Assembly: GCA_020346465.1 (NCBI GenBank)
Contig: CP070783.1
Location: forward strand, 921,944 to 966,872
From: Deltaproteobacteria bacterium
Lineage (GTDB): Bacteria; Desulfobacterota; Deferrimicrobia; Deferrimicrobiales; Deferrimicrobiaceae
Direction: 5' to 3'
DNA length: 44,929 nucleotides
Position 1 is the stretch's first letter. Each line of letters begins with the position of its first letter. Made by a program: the position numbers and the translations under genes. This document shows positions 36,550-44,552 of the stretch, in pieces. The notes under the pieces were generated by a model. It made no database searches. It was given only the letters and a program-made list of their open reading frames with translations, and was not told where the DNA came from.

Positions 36550-37986
36550 TTATTTGAGAATGTTCGACTTGAAGATGAGTTTTTCATGGTCTTCCCCGTC
36601 GTCGGGGAAGCTGGCGTGTCCGAACCGCGCATCGACCTTGAGGTCTTTCATGCTTTTCCGCATCTTCTCCACCTCGTCGAGGATCGCCTGCTTGATGCGG
36701 GGGATCGCGCTCATCCTGCCGTCCTCCGCCTCGGGGAGGATCATCCCGAATTTCCACTCGCCGATCCGCGCCACGACGTCGTACCCCCTGAGGGCGTCCG
36801 GAATGACCTTGGCCAGCCGCTTGATCACCCATTTCTCCCTGTCGATGGCGGAAAATTCCTTCGGGGGGATCCGGGGGGCCACCTCGCAGATCATGAGGAC
36901 GAGCTTTCGCCGGAACCGCCGCGCACGGCTCAATTCGTGGAGCAGGCGGCCCTGGAAATATTGCAGCGTCGGCAGACCCGTCGACTCGTCGAGGTTCTTG
37001 AGCTTTTCGCTCCTGTCGAAGACGATCGCGTTTCCGATGGCCTTCTCGACGTACCGGATGAACTTCACGAACGTGCCCATGTCGTCGTTGTTGAAGGAGG
37101 ACGGATAAAACGTCTGGTGCGGGAACTTGTCGAACATGGAGACGGTGCCGATGATCTCGCCGTCCCGGGTCAGGGGAAGCATGATCATGGTGCGGGCGAC
37201 TCCGGCAAACTCCTTCCATTTCTCATCGCCGGCGGTATCCCGGACGAGAATCGAAGGCTCTCCCTTCAGGATCGCGGTGATCCCCTTCTTGTCCATCCGG
37301 AAGAGGTCCTGCTGTTCCTCCTCCCCCTTCATCCCGTAGAATTCCCGGATCCCGTATTTGCCGGTCTGCGGGTCGAGCAGCCGGATAACGCACGACTCGG
37401 CCTCCATGATGAGGGACGCGGAGGTCGCGACAAGGTGCAGGAGCCGGGAGAGGTCCAGGGTGGAGATGATGTTGATGCCGGCCTCGTTGATGGCGGCGAT
37501 CTTCGTCATCCGCTCTGCCGTGGTTTCCTCCCGGAGGGAAACCCCGACGGAGTCCGAAAGAAGGAGGGCCGCCTCTTTGAGGGCCTCGGTCTTCTCCTTC
37601 GCCACCCCGCTCTGGGACACGGACTGGATCACGAGGACCCCGAGCGGATCGTCGGCCGAAACGAGGGGGAAGAGGAACATCTCGCCCAGGAGCCGGCTGT
37701 CCGCCGGTCGATCCACCTCGCGGAGCGTGATGGGCCTGCGCTCGCGCAACGCCAGATCCTCGATCGTTCCCGCCGAGGAATAGTGGACGACCTGGGCGGC
37801 AGGGGATACGCGAAGCGTGGTCGTCTTGAGGTACAGGTCTTCCGTTTCCCGTTCGAACAGGAGAATCGAGGACAGTGCGCCGGGGAGCCACTCTCCCGTC
37901 GCCTCGCAGAAATCCCGAAGCCGTTGCTCGATCGACGTCCCCGACCGGAGGATCTCCCCGACTCGCCTTACATAGTCGCCAGGCAT
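36550..37986 (-). CDS. Tandem GAF protein with degenerate GGDEF domain
   Basis: A 478-residue cytoplasmic signalling protein. Two GAF sensor domains cover about 10-150 and 165-325 (NIISTLDLSRLLHLVATSA; LFRMDKKGITAILKGEPS). The C-terminus (about 335-478) is a GGDEF fold by pattern (ESTGLPTLQYFQGRLLHEL; DVVARIG), but the signature GGDEF reads GEWKF at 409-413 and the first metal-binding Asp (normally D-x-D) is replaced in MICEV. It is therefore not expected to make c-di-GMP and could be an effector or scaffold. The ATG is one base from the stop of the MglA-type gene, so they are co-translated. The signal sensed is unknown. Confidence 0.85.
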   Translation of the reverse strand: MPGDYVRRVGEILRSGTSIEQRLRDFCEATGEWLPGALSSILLFERETEDLYLKTTTLRVSPAAQVVHYSSAGTIEDLALRERRPITLREVDRPADSRLLGEMFLFPLVSADDPLGVLVIQSVSQSGVAKEKTEALKEAALLLSDSVGVSLREETTAERMTKIAAINEAGINIISTLDLSRLLHLVATSASLIMEAESCVIRLLDPQTGKYGIREFYGMKGEEEQQDLFRMDKKGITAILKGEPSILVRDTAGDEKWKEFAGVARTMIMLPLTRDGEIIGTVSMFDKFPHQTFYPSSFNNDDMGTFVKFIRYVEKAIGNAIVFDRSEKLKNLDESTGLPTLQYFQGRLLHELSRARRFRRKLVLMICEVAPRIPPKEFSAIDREKWVIKRLAKVIPDALRGYDVVARIGEWKFGMILPEAEDGRMSAIPRIKQAILDEVEKMRKSMKDLKVDARFGHASFPDDGEDHEKLIFKSNILK

Positions 37987-37987
37987 G

Positions 37988-39190
37988 TCACTCCCGTCCC
38001 TCCTCCATGGAGATGCGGATGCGAATGCGCACGGGATTCCCCATCGCGTCGAGGAAAACCGCGGGCAGCACGGCGTGCCCTTCCCGGGAAATGGATACGT
38101 CCTCGAATTTCAGGAAAGAAAGCCCCTCCCCTTCCACCTTCAGGGAAACGCCGGGATGCGCGACCTGCGCCGGGGAGGTCTCCTCGAACCGTTCGGGAAT
38201 CTCGATCTCGATCTCTTCGGGAATGTCGACCTGCGGGGGAGCCACCTCCCCGTGCGGCGCCTCCTCCGGGCGTTCCTCCTCCCTGACCGGAATCTCCTCG
38301 GGCAGGGATTCCGCGGAGACCTCCCTCGGGGGAACGATCATCTCCACGCCCTCCGGAATCTCCGTCGTCTCGGGGATCTCCCGGACCTCCGGGATCTCCC
38401 GGCCCCCGAAGCCTTCGCTTGCCGCGGGAATCTCCTCGATCTCCCGTGCCTCCTGGATTCCCCGGACCTCCTGGATCTCGGCGATCTCCTCGATCTCGGA
38501 GATCTCCTCCAGCGGCTCCGCCCTCTCCTCCGGCCGGGGTTCCCCGGTAAGGGATGCCGTGATCTCCTCGATCTCTTCCGGTTCGGCGGCATCGCCCGGG
38601 AGCATGAGGGTCTTTCGGAGGTGGGCGAACACGAGGCGGGAGATGCCCACCAGCGTCTCGGTCACTCCGACGCCGTCCTTGGCGATCCCCTCGAACACAC
38701 GGACGTTCAGATCGTTCAATCGTTCGTTCATCTCCTTCACGGGCGCGATGTTCCTGAGGTCACGCTTGTTGAACTGCATCACGAACGGAAGGTCCTCGAG
38801 CTTTTTGCCGTAGGTGTTGAGGTTGTCTCTCAGGTTCTTCAGGCTCTCGACATTGCTTCCCATCATGTCGACCTGGGAATCGGCCACGAACACCACACCG
38901 TCCACGCCCTGGAGGACGAGCCGCCTCGTGGCGTTGTAGAAGACCTGTCCGGGAACCGTATAGAGGTGAAACCGCACCTTGAACCCCTTGATCTGTCCGA
39001 GGTCCAGCGGCAGGAAATCGAAGAAGAGCGTCCGGTCGGTCTCGGTGGGAAGGGAGATCAGCCTCCCCTTCTGTTCCGGCCTCAGGAGGTGGTGAACCAT
39101 TTCGATGTTCGTGGTCTTCCCGGAAAGGCCAGGGCCGTAATACACGACCTTGGCGCTCAGCTCTCTCGTGGCGTAATTGAACAGTGCCAT
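37988..39190 (-). CDS. mglA: MglA-type polarity GTPase with long acidic C-terminal extension
   Basis: The 400-residue protein begins with a complete MglA-type small GTPase (1-about 197): P-loop GPGLSGKTT (19-27), switch region TVPGQVFYNATRRL (78-91), and guanine-specificity NKRD (141-144). Bacterial MglA proteins are about 195 residues long and control pole-to-pole polarity of motility systems. Here about 200 residues follow: an acidic Glu/Ile/Pro-rich linker (about 203-340) with many EI/EEI repeats, then a conserved-looking beta-rich end (about 345-400; VSLKVEGEGLSFLKFEDVSI) of unknown fold. No mglB gene is adjacent. It is one base from the GAF/GGDEF gene and nine from a small helical-repeat protein. 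The tail could mediate membrane or pole targeting, or autoinhibition. Confidence 0.9.
   Translation of the reverse strand: MALFNYATRELSAKVVYYGPGLSGKTTNIEMVHHLLRPEQKGRLISLPTETDRTLFFDFLPLDLGQIKGFKVRFHLYTVPGQVFYNATRRLVLQGVDGVVFVADSQVDMMGSNVESLKNLRDNLNTYGKKLEDLPFVMQFNKRDLRNIAPVKEMNERLNDLNVRVFEGIAKDGVGVTETLVGISRLVFAHLRKTLMLPGDAAEPEEIEEITASLTGEPRPEERAEPLEEISEIEEIAEIQEVRGIQEAREIEEIPAASEGFGGREIPEVREIPETTEIPEGVEMIVPPREVSAESLPEEIPVREEERPEEAPHGEVAPPQVDIPEEIEIEIPERFEETSPAQVAHPGVSLKVEGEGLSFLKFEDVSISREGHAVLPAVFLDAMGNPVRIRIRISMEEGRE
38330..38590. repeat. Low-complexity repeat DNA inside the mglA extension
   Basis: The sequence shows many copies of a 6-to-9-base unit around GATCTCC (e.g. 38439-38520), encoding the Glu/Ile-rich linker. 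Such repeats can expand or contract in frame and may vary in length between strains. Confidence 0.6.
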
Positions 39191-39199
39191 CCGTCCCCC

Positions 39200-39676
39200 C
39201 TACTTTCGAGTCTGGGTCAAGCGGTTTTGCGCTTCCCGGCGGATGTTCGTCGCGATGTTCCGGTTGCGGGACAGGGTGGCCAGATCGCGGGCGGGAAGGT
39301 GCCCGAGGAACCGCATCGCGACCGCCGGGGGGGTCCTCGGGTTCGACACCAGAAGCAGCTTCACCCGGATGTTCTTCGACCATTCCCGGTCCTCCGCGAT
39401 GCCGCGGAGGACATCCTCGTTCGTCAGAGAGGACCCGGCGTATGCGACCGCGTCGGAATCGGTCATCCGGGGGCTGTTCACCACCGCGCGGGCCACCATG
39501 CCGTTCGGATCCCGCGAGAGGATCTGCCGGACTTCCTGGTTTCCTTTCGCGGCCAGCTCCATCTTCTGCGGCACCGTCAGGTTGGTGATGTACGACTGCA
39601 GCGATCCCCGCGCATCTTCCCCGATCGGCTGGTCCTGCGTCAGGCTTACCCGCACCTTTTGTTTTCCGTCGCCCAT
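39200..39676 (-). CDS. Small helical-repeat protein of unknown function
   Basis: I do not recognise a named family. The 158-residue protein has a short polar N-terminus (1-32), then several helical hairpins of about 30 residues each, with the recurring pattern of a short helix, Asn/Pro turn and longer helix (ILSRDPNGMVARAVVNSPRMTDSDAVAYA; LLLVSNPRTPPAVAMRFLGHL; LSRNRNIATNIRREAQNRL). It resembles HEAT/leucine-rich-variant repeats, which bind other proteins. It lies between EF-G2 and MglA with a 4-base overlap upstream (ATGA) and a 9-base gap downstream, so it is likely a partner of the GTPase genes. No signal peptide or membrane segment is visible. Confidence 0.8.
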   Translation of the reverse strand: MGDGKQKVRVSLTQDQPIGEDARGSLQSYITNLTVPQKMELAAKGNQEVRQILSRDPNGMVARAVVNSPRMTDSDAVAYAGSSLTNEDVLRGIAEDREWSKNIRVKLLLVSNPRTPPAVAMRFLGHLPARDLATLSRNRNIATNIRREAQNRLTQTRK

Positions 39677-41760
39677 CACTCCTCGACTTCTTCCCCCATC
39701 TCTTTTCGGGTCTCCGCAATGACCTTCTCCGCGATCACGGAGGGGACTTCCTCGTAGCTGGACATCCTCATGGTGAACTGCCCCCTGCCCGAAGTGATCG
39801 AGCGGAGATCGGACGAGTACCGGAGGACCTCCGCCAGCGGGACGAACGCCTTCACGATCTGCAGCCTCCCCCGGGCCTCGACGCCCTGCACGCGCCCGCG
39901 GCGGCCGTTCAGGTCGCCGATGATGTCCCCGACATTCTCCTCCGGGACGACGATCTCCACTTCGGTGATCGGCTCGAGCAGCACCGGCTTTGCCTCGATC
40001 GCCGCTTTCCGGAAGCCGAGGGACGCGGCAATCTTGAACGCCATCTCGGAAGAATCGACCGTGTGGAACGAACCGTCGAAGACGGTCACCTTCGCGTCGA
40101 CCACGGGATAGCCCGCGATGACGCCCCTGGACATCCGTTCGACTACGCCTTTCTCGACCGCCGGGATGTACTGCCGCGGGATGACGCCCCCGACGATCGC
40201 GTTGACGAACTCGAAGCCCGTGCCGGGAGGAAGGGGCTCCACGCGGAGCCAGCAGTCCCCGTACTGGCCGCGCCCCCCGGTCTGCTTCTTGTACTTCCCC
40301 TGGGACTCGGCCGACGCCTTGATCGTTTCCTTGTAGGGGATCTTGGGGGTCCGCAGCTCCACCTCGACGCCGAACTGGCGGCGGAGCTTCTCCACGGCCA
40401 CCTCGAGGTGGATCTCTCCCATCCCGGAGAGGATGAACTCCCGGGTCTGCGCATCCTTTCCGAACTGCAGGGTCGGGTCCTCCTCGATCATCCGGGAGAG
40501 GGAGCTCCCCAGCTTGTCCTCGTCGGACCGGGTCTTCGGCCGGATCGCGAAGGAGATCACCGGCTCCACCGCCGGCGGCGACGGGTAAAGGATCGGGGTT
40601 TTCGGGTCGCACAACGTGTCGCCCGTGGACGTCTCCTTGAACTTGGCGACGGCCACGATCTCTCCCGCGGAGGCGGACGGAACGGGCCTCTGCTTCTTCC
40701 CTTCCAGCCGGAAGATCTGGCCGATCCGCTCGGTGACGTTCTTCGTCGCGTTCAGGGGCGACAGGTCGGGCGAAAGCGTTCCGGAGTAGATCTTGAAGAT
40801 GGAGAGCTTGCCCGCGTACGGGTCGGCGAGCGTCTTGAACACCAGGGCGGAGAACGGGGCGTCGGCCGAGATCGGCCTGACCTCCTCGGCCTTCTTCTTC
40901 GGATGGGTCCCCTTCATTTCCGCGCGGAACGACGGATCCGGGAGCACGAAGTTGATCATGTCCAGGACCGGGTGGATGGCGATGTTGCGCAGCGCCGATC
41001 CGCAGAGGACCGGCAGGACCTTCATCGCCCGCACCCCGGCGGTGAACCCCTTCCGGATCTCCTCCTCCGTGAGCGAGGCCCCCTCGAGATACTTCTCCAG
41101 CAGGGAGTCGTCGGATTCCGCGGCCGCCTCCACCACCTTCTCCCGTCCCTTCGCCGCGGCGTCCGCGAGATCCGGCGGAATGCCGGTCACGTCGAACTGC
41201 CCCGTATCCCCCTTGTAGACGTATGCCTTCATCCCGAACAGATCGACGACCCCGCGGAACCCCGCCTCCGCGCCGATGGGAATCTGGACCGGGACGGCGT
41301 GGACCTTCAGGATGTCGGCCATCTCCTCGACCGCCTTGGGGAAGTCCGCCCGCTCGCGGTCCATCCTCGAGACGAACGCGATCGTCGGAACCCCCGTGTC
41401 GCACGCCAGGTGCCACATCTTTTCCGTCTGCACCTCGACGCCGGAAACCGCGTTGACCACGAGGACCGCGCCGTCCAGCTGCCGGAGGCAGGCATGCGTA
41501 TCCGCCTCGAAGTTGATGTAGCCGGGGGTGTCGGCGACGGTCACCTCGACCCTGTTCCAGTTGTAGTGGTGAAAGGAGGTGCTGATCGTGATCTGCCGGC
41601 GGATCTCCTCCGGATCGTAGTCGAAGTTGGAGCTGCCGTCGTCCACCTTCCCCATCCGCTCGGTCGCCTTCGCGTTGAACAGAAGGGCTTCCGCCAGGGT
41701 CGTCTTTCCCGCGCCGCCGTGGGCGATGATCCCCACGTTCCTCAGTTGATGGATGTCCAC
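39676..41760 (-). CDS. fusA: EF-G2-type translational GTPase
   Basis: The 694-residue protein has the full five-domain EF-G architecture. G1 is AHGGAGKTT (13-21), where normal EF-G has AHIDAGKTT; switch I is RRQITIS (54-60); G3 is DTPG (77-80); G4 is SRMD (131-134) instead of NKMD. This marks the EF-G-like (EF-G2) branch, not the housekeeping fusA of the rpsL-rpsG-fusA-tuf operon. Domain IV (about 480-600; GGRGQYGDCWLRVEP) is complete, so ribosome interaction is plausible. GTG start with GGGAGGGGG upstream. It overlaps the next gene by ATGA. The role may be back-translocation, recycling or stress translation; unknown here. It lies downstream of coaX. Confidence 0.93.
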   Translation of the reverse strand: MDIHQLRNVGIIAHGGAGKTTLAEALLFNAKATERMGKVDDGSSNFDYDPEEIRRQITISTSFHHYNWNRVEVTVADTPGYINFEADTHACLRQLDGAVLVVNAVSGVEVQTEKMWHLACDTGVPTIAFVSRMDRERADFPKAVEEMADILKVHAVPVQIPIGAEAGFRGVVDLFGMKAYVYKGDTGQFDVTGIPPDLADAAAKGREKVVEAAAESDDSLLEKYLEGASLTEEEIRKGFTAGVRAMKVLPVLCGSALRNIAIHPVLDMINFVLPDPSFRAEMKGTHPKKKAEEVRPISADAPFSALVFKTLADPYAGKLSIFKIYSGTLSPDLSPLNATKNVTERIGQIFRLEGKKQRPVPSASAGEIVAVAKFKETSTGDTLCDPKTPILYPSPPAVEPVISFAIRPKTRSDEDKLGSSLSRMIEEDPTLQFGKDAQTREFILSGMGEIHLEVAVEKLRRQFGVEVELRTPKIPYKETIKASAESQGKYKKQTGGRGQYGDCWLRVEPLPPGTGFEFVNAIVGGVIPRQYIPAVEKGVVERMSRGVIAGYPVVDAKVTVFDGSFHTVDSSEMAFKIAASLGFRKAAIEAKPVLLEPITEVEIVVPEENVGDIIGDLNGRRGRVQGVEARGRLQIVKAFVPLAEVLRYSSDLRSITSGRGQFTMRMSSYEEVPSVIAEKVIAETRKEMGEEVEE

Positions 41761-41794
41761 GCTCCGTTCCCCCTCCCGCGAAGATCGTCTCTGG

Positions 41795-42571
41795 TCATGC
41801 GCCTGCCGTTCGGTTCCTCTCGTATATAATACGCAACCCCTCGAGAGTCAAATTCTCATCAATTACCTGTATTTTGGAGGACTCGCCGGCGATGGCGCCT
41901 GCCAGTCCCCCGGTGGCGACGACGATGGGGTCCGTGCGCACCTCCTTGCGGATCCGGTCGATGATCCCCTCCACGAGGGAGAGATAGCCGTAGAATATCC
42001 CCGACTGCATCGCCGCCACCGTGCTCTTCCCGATCACGGTCGACGGCTTGACGATCTCGACGCGCGGCAATTTCGACGCCTGCCGGAAGAGCGCCTCGGC
42101 CGATATGCTGGCCCCCGGGGCGATGACCCCGCCCATGTAGTCCCCGCGCGGGGATATGTAGTCGAACGTCGTGGCGGTGCCGAAGTCGAGGACGATGCAC
42201 GCCTTCCTGTATTTTGCGTATGCGGCGACGGCGTTGACGATCCGGTCCGCGCCGACCTCCTTCGGGTTGTCCATCTTGATGGAGATGCCGGTCTTCACCC
42301 CCGGCCCGACGACGAGGGGTGCGATGCCGAAATACCGCATGCACAGGTCCACGATCGTCGGCGTCAGAGGCGGCACGACGGAGGAGACGACGATCGAGTC
42401 GATCTCCCGGGAGGAGAGATGGCTCCCGTCGTAGAGGTTCCGGATGAGGATCCCGTACTCGTCGCTCGTCTTCTGCTGGTCGGTCCAGACGCGCCAGTGA
42501 TGAAGGAGCTTCTCTCCCTCGTACACCCCCAGGACCGTGTGCGTGTTCCCCACGTCTACGACGAGCAGCAT
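41795..42571 (-). CDS. coaX: Type III pantothenate kinase
   Basis: The 258-residue ASKHA-fold kinase performs the first step of CoA synthesis, phosphorylating pantothenate. It begins MLLVVDVGNTHT, the family phosphate-binding signature (P-loop-like DVGNT at 6-10). Diagnostic blocks are GADRIVNAVAAY near 120, VLDFGTATTFDYI near 140-152 with the catalytic Asp, GGVIAPG near 158 and TGGLAG near 225. Type III enzymes need K+ or NH4+ and are not inhibited by CoA. Normal length. It starts 10 bases after the birA stop. Confidence 0.96.
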   Translation of the reverse strand: MLLVVDVGNTHTVLGVYEGEKLLHHWRVWTDQQKTSDEYGILIRNLYDGSHLSSREIDSIVVSSVVPPLTPTIVDLCMRYFGIAPLVVGPGVKTGISIKMDNPKEVGADRIVNAVAAYAKYRKACIVLDFGTATTFDYISPRGDYMGGVIAPGASISAEALFRQASKLPRVEIVKPSTVIGKSTVAAMQSGIFYGYLSLVEGIIDRIRKEVRTDPIVVATGGLAGAIAGESSKIQVIDENLTLEGLRIIYERNRTAGA

Positions 42572-42581
42572 CGTTCGCCCC

Positions 42582-43559
42582 TCACTCCCCTACCTCGAGG
42601 ACTTCCCCGCCGGAGAGCCGCTCCTCCCCTTTCGCGCCGTCCCGCCGGAAGAGGAGCATCCCGGCTTCGTCCACGCCCGCGGCGGTCCCCCGCACGTCCC
42701 CGTCCGGGCACCGCACCATCACCCGCTTCCCGGCGAGCAAGGAGCGGCGGTTCCATTCGGGGAGAAGGGGCGCAAACCCTCCGGCAAGGAACTCCCGGTA
42801 CGATTCCGCGAACCGGTCGAGAACCCGGGCGAGGACCTCGGCGCGCCGGAATGCCCTTCCGGTGGCCAGCCGAAGCGAGGTGGCGGTCTTCCGCAGGTTT
42901 TCGGGGAAATGGTGCGTTTCCGCGTTCACGTTCAGCCCCACGCCGATCACCACGTGGCGCAGGCGATCTGCGTCCGTGGACATCTCGGCGAGGATCCCCG
43001 CCGCCTTCTTCCCTTCGAGGTAGAGGTCGTTGGGCCACTTCAGCCGGGACGGGATCCCTGCCACATCCTCGACGGCTTTCGCGAGAGCCACCGCCGTCAC
43101 GAGGGTGAGCTGCGGCGCCCTCCTGGGATCGACCGGTGGCCGCAGGAGAAGCGACAGGTACAGGTTCACCCCGGGGGGCGATTCCCACCGGCGGTCGAAG
43201 CGGCCCCGGCCCCCGGTCTGGGCGTCCGCGCACACGATCGTCCCGTGGGTTGCTCCCCTCTCTGCCGCCTCCGCGGCCCGGCTGTTCGTGCTGTCGGTGA
43301 CGGGGAAAAACAGAAAAGTGTTCCAGAACGACCGGGAGGAAAGACGGGAAAGGACGTCGGCCTCCTCGATCACGTCGGGGCGCCCGAGAAGCCGGTACCC
43401 GGCTCCCCGGGCCCCTTCAATCCCGTACCCCCGGCGCCGCAGGGTCCCGACCTGCTTCCATACCGCCGCGCGGGACGTCCCCATCCGCCGGCCGATCTCC
43501 TCGCCGGACACGAACCGCCCCTGGTGTTTCTCGAGTATGCGCAGGAGCAGATCCCCCAT
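42582..43559 (-). CDS. birA: Bifunctional biotin-protein ligase / biotin operon repressor BirA
   Basis: The 325-residue enzyme attaches biotin to acetyl-CoA carboxylase carrier protein. The N-terminal winged helix (about 1-65; LLLRILEKHQGRFVSGEEIGRRMGTSRAAVWKQ) is intact, so it may also repress biotin genes. The ligase domain (about 80-265) has the biotinyl-adenylate loop GRGRFDRRWESPPGVNLYLSLLL, the KWPNDLYLEGKKAAGIL block and GVGLNVN; a C-terminal SH3-like domain follows to 325. ATG at 43559 is chosen, with AGGAG upstream; longer in-frame starts are unlikely. It leads the leftward birA-coaX-fusA2 set. No biotin synthesis genes are in the window. Confidence 0.94.
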   Translation of the reverse strand: MGDLLLRILEKHQGRFVSGEEIGRRMGTSRAAVWKQVGTLRRRGYGIEGARGAGYRLLGRPDVIEEADVLSRLSSRSFWNTFLFFPVTDSTNSRAAEAAERGATHGTIVCADAQTGGRGRFDRRWESPPGVNLYLSLLLRPPVDPRRAPQLTLVTAVALAKAVEDVAGIPSRLKWPNDLYLEGKKAAGILAEMSTDADRLRHVVIGVGLNVNAETHHFPENLRKTATSLRLATGRAFRRAEVLARVLDRFAESYREFLAGGFAPLLPEWNRRSLLAGKRVMVRCPDGDVRGTAAGVDEAGMLLFRRDGAKGEERLSGGEVLEVGE

Positions 43560-43703
43560 CGCGCTCCTATCAGGAAATCGTGAAAAAACCCTTCGTTCCA
43601 TTAAGCATTTTAGGGGACAGGAAATCAACCGAAAGATGGGGTGGAAATATCACAATTATCGCTTGAAAAAGACCCCTCCTCATCGCCAATGAGAATTCCA
43701 CAC

Positions 43704-43715
43704 CTGACCGGTCAG
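43704..43715. promoter_or_regulatory. Perfect 12-bp palindrome, possible operator
   Basis: CTGACCGGTCAG is a perfect palindrome 15 bases before a candidate -35 box in the 207-base gap between divergent birA and a glycosyltransferase gene. The TGACCGGTCA core resembles many TetR/AcrR-family operators. No regulator gene is adjacent. Confidence 0.45.
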
Positions 43716-43730
43716 ATGCCGTTATTGCCG

Positions 43731-43759
43731 TTGCGCAAATGATTCCGAGGAATTATAGT
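43731..43759 (+). promoter_or_regulatory. Candidate promoter for the glycosyltransferase gene, possibly leaderless
   Basis: TTGCGC (43731-43736), 17-base spacer, TATAGT (43754-43759). Transcription would begin about 43766, at the ATG itself (43767). No ribosome-binding site lies at a normal distance before that ATG; a GAGGA at 43746-43750 is too far and overlaps the spacer. Confidence 0.5.
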
Positions 43760-43766
43760 TTGCTCG

Positions 43767-44483
43767 ATGGGACCCGAAACGGACAGAAAAAAGCTTACCA
43801 TCGTTATCCCCGTCTATAACGAGAAAGACACCGTTCAAAAAATCGTGGAGTCGGTGGAATCGGTTCCCCTGGACAACCTCGAAAAGGAGATCATCATCGT
43901 CGATGATTGCTCCGACGACGGAACCGCGGAACTCTTGAAGAAGGATTCCGAAACGGGACGATTTCGAGTGGAGTATCACCCCGTGAATCGTGGGAAAGGG
44001 GCCGCCTTGCAGACAGGTTTTTCCCTGGCGGCCGGAGATATCATCCTTGTTCAGGACGCCGATCTCGAATACGACCCCAGAGAATACCCGAAACTTCTGA
44101 AGCCCATCCTTGACGGGAGAGCCGACGTCGTCTACGGCTCGAGGTTCGCGGGCAGCGAAGAGAAGCGGGTTCTCTTCTTCTGGCATTCTGTGGGTAACAA
44201 ACTCCTGACTTTGTTATCGAACATGTTCACAAATCTGAACCTCACCGACATGGAAACCGGGTACAAGGTTTTCAGGCGTGAAATTATTAAAACTATTCAG
44301 ATCGAGGAGAATCGTTTCGGATTCGAACCGGAGATCACGGCAAAAATCGCCAAGCAAAAATGCAGGATTTTTGAGGTGGGAATTTCCTACAGCGGGCGAA
44401 CCTATGCGGAAGGGAAAAAGATCAACTGGAAGGACGGGATCAGCGCCCTGATATGTATATTCAAGTATAATCTTTTCCGTTAG
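43767..44483 (+). CDS. Family 2 glycosyltransferase (DPM1-like)
   Basis: A 238-residue GT-A fold transferase. The N-terminal nucleotide-sugar site starts [13 protein letters not shown] (11-23); [10 protein letters not shown] near 46, [12 protein letters not shown] near 75 and the metal-binding DADLEYDP near 97 are the family motifs. The C-terminal [10 protein letters not shown] block near 164 resembles polyprenyl-phosphate mannose/glucose synthases. No membrane segment is apparent in this compact form, so it may transfer sugar to a lipid carrier at the membrane surface. Base composition is more A/T-rich than in all genes upstream. It begins a separate rightward unit, probably a polysaccharide or glycan cluster that continues beyond the window. 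Confidence 0.9.
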   Translation: MGPETDRKKLTIVIPVYNEKDTVQKIVESVESVPLDNLEKEIIIVDDCSDDGTAELLKKDSETGRFRVEYHPVNRGKGAALQTGFSLAAGDIILVQDADLEYDPREYPKLLKPILDGRADVVYGSRFAGSEEKRVLFFWHSVGNKLLTLLSNMFTNLNLTDMETGYKVFRREIIKTIQIEENRFGFEPEITAKIAKQKCRIFEVGISYSGRTYAEGKKINWKDGISALICIFKYNLFR

Positions 44484-44552
44484 CTGTTTCCTTTTTGTAC
44501 CCCTGACAATGATTTATTTTCCGGAAATTAGTTGGGAGAGAAGAAAAGACGA

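Noticed and set aside
41824..41829. TATAAT on the plus strand
   Set aside because: It lies inside coaX, close to its end, no -35 box is seen and no rightward gene follows.
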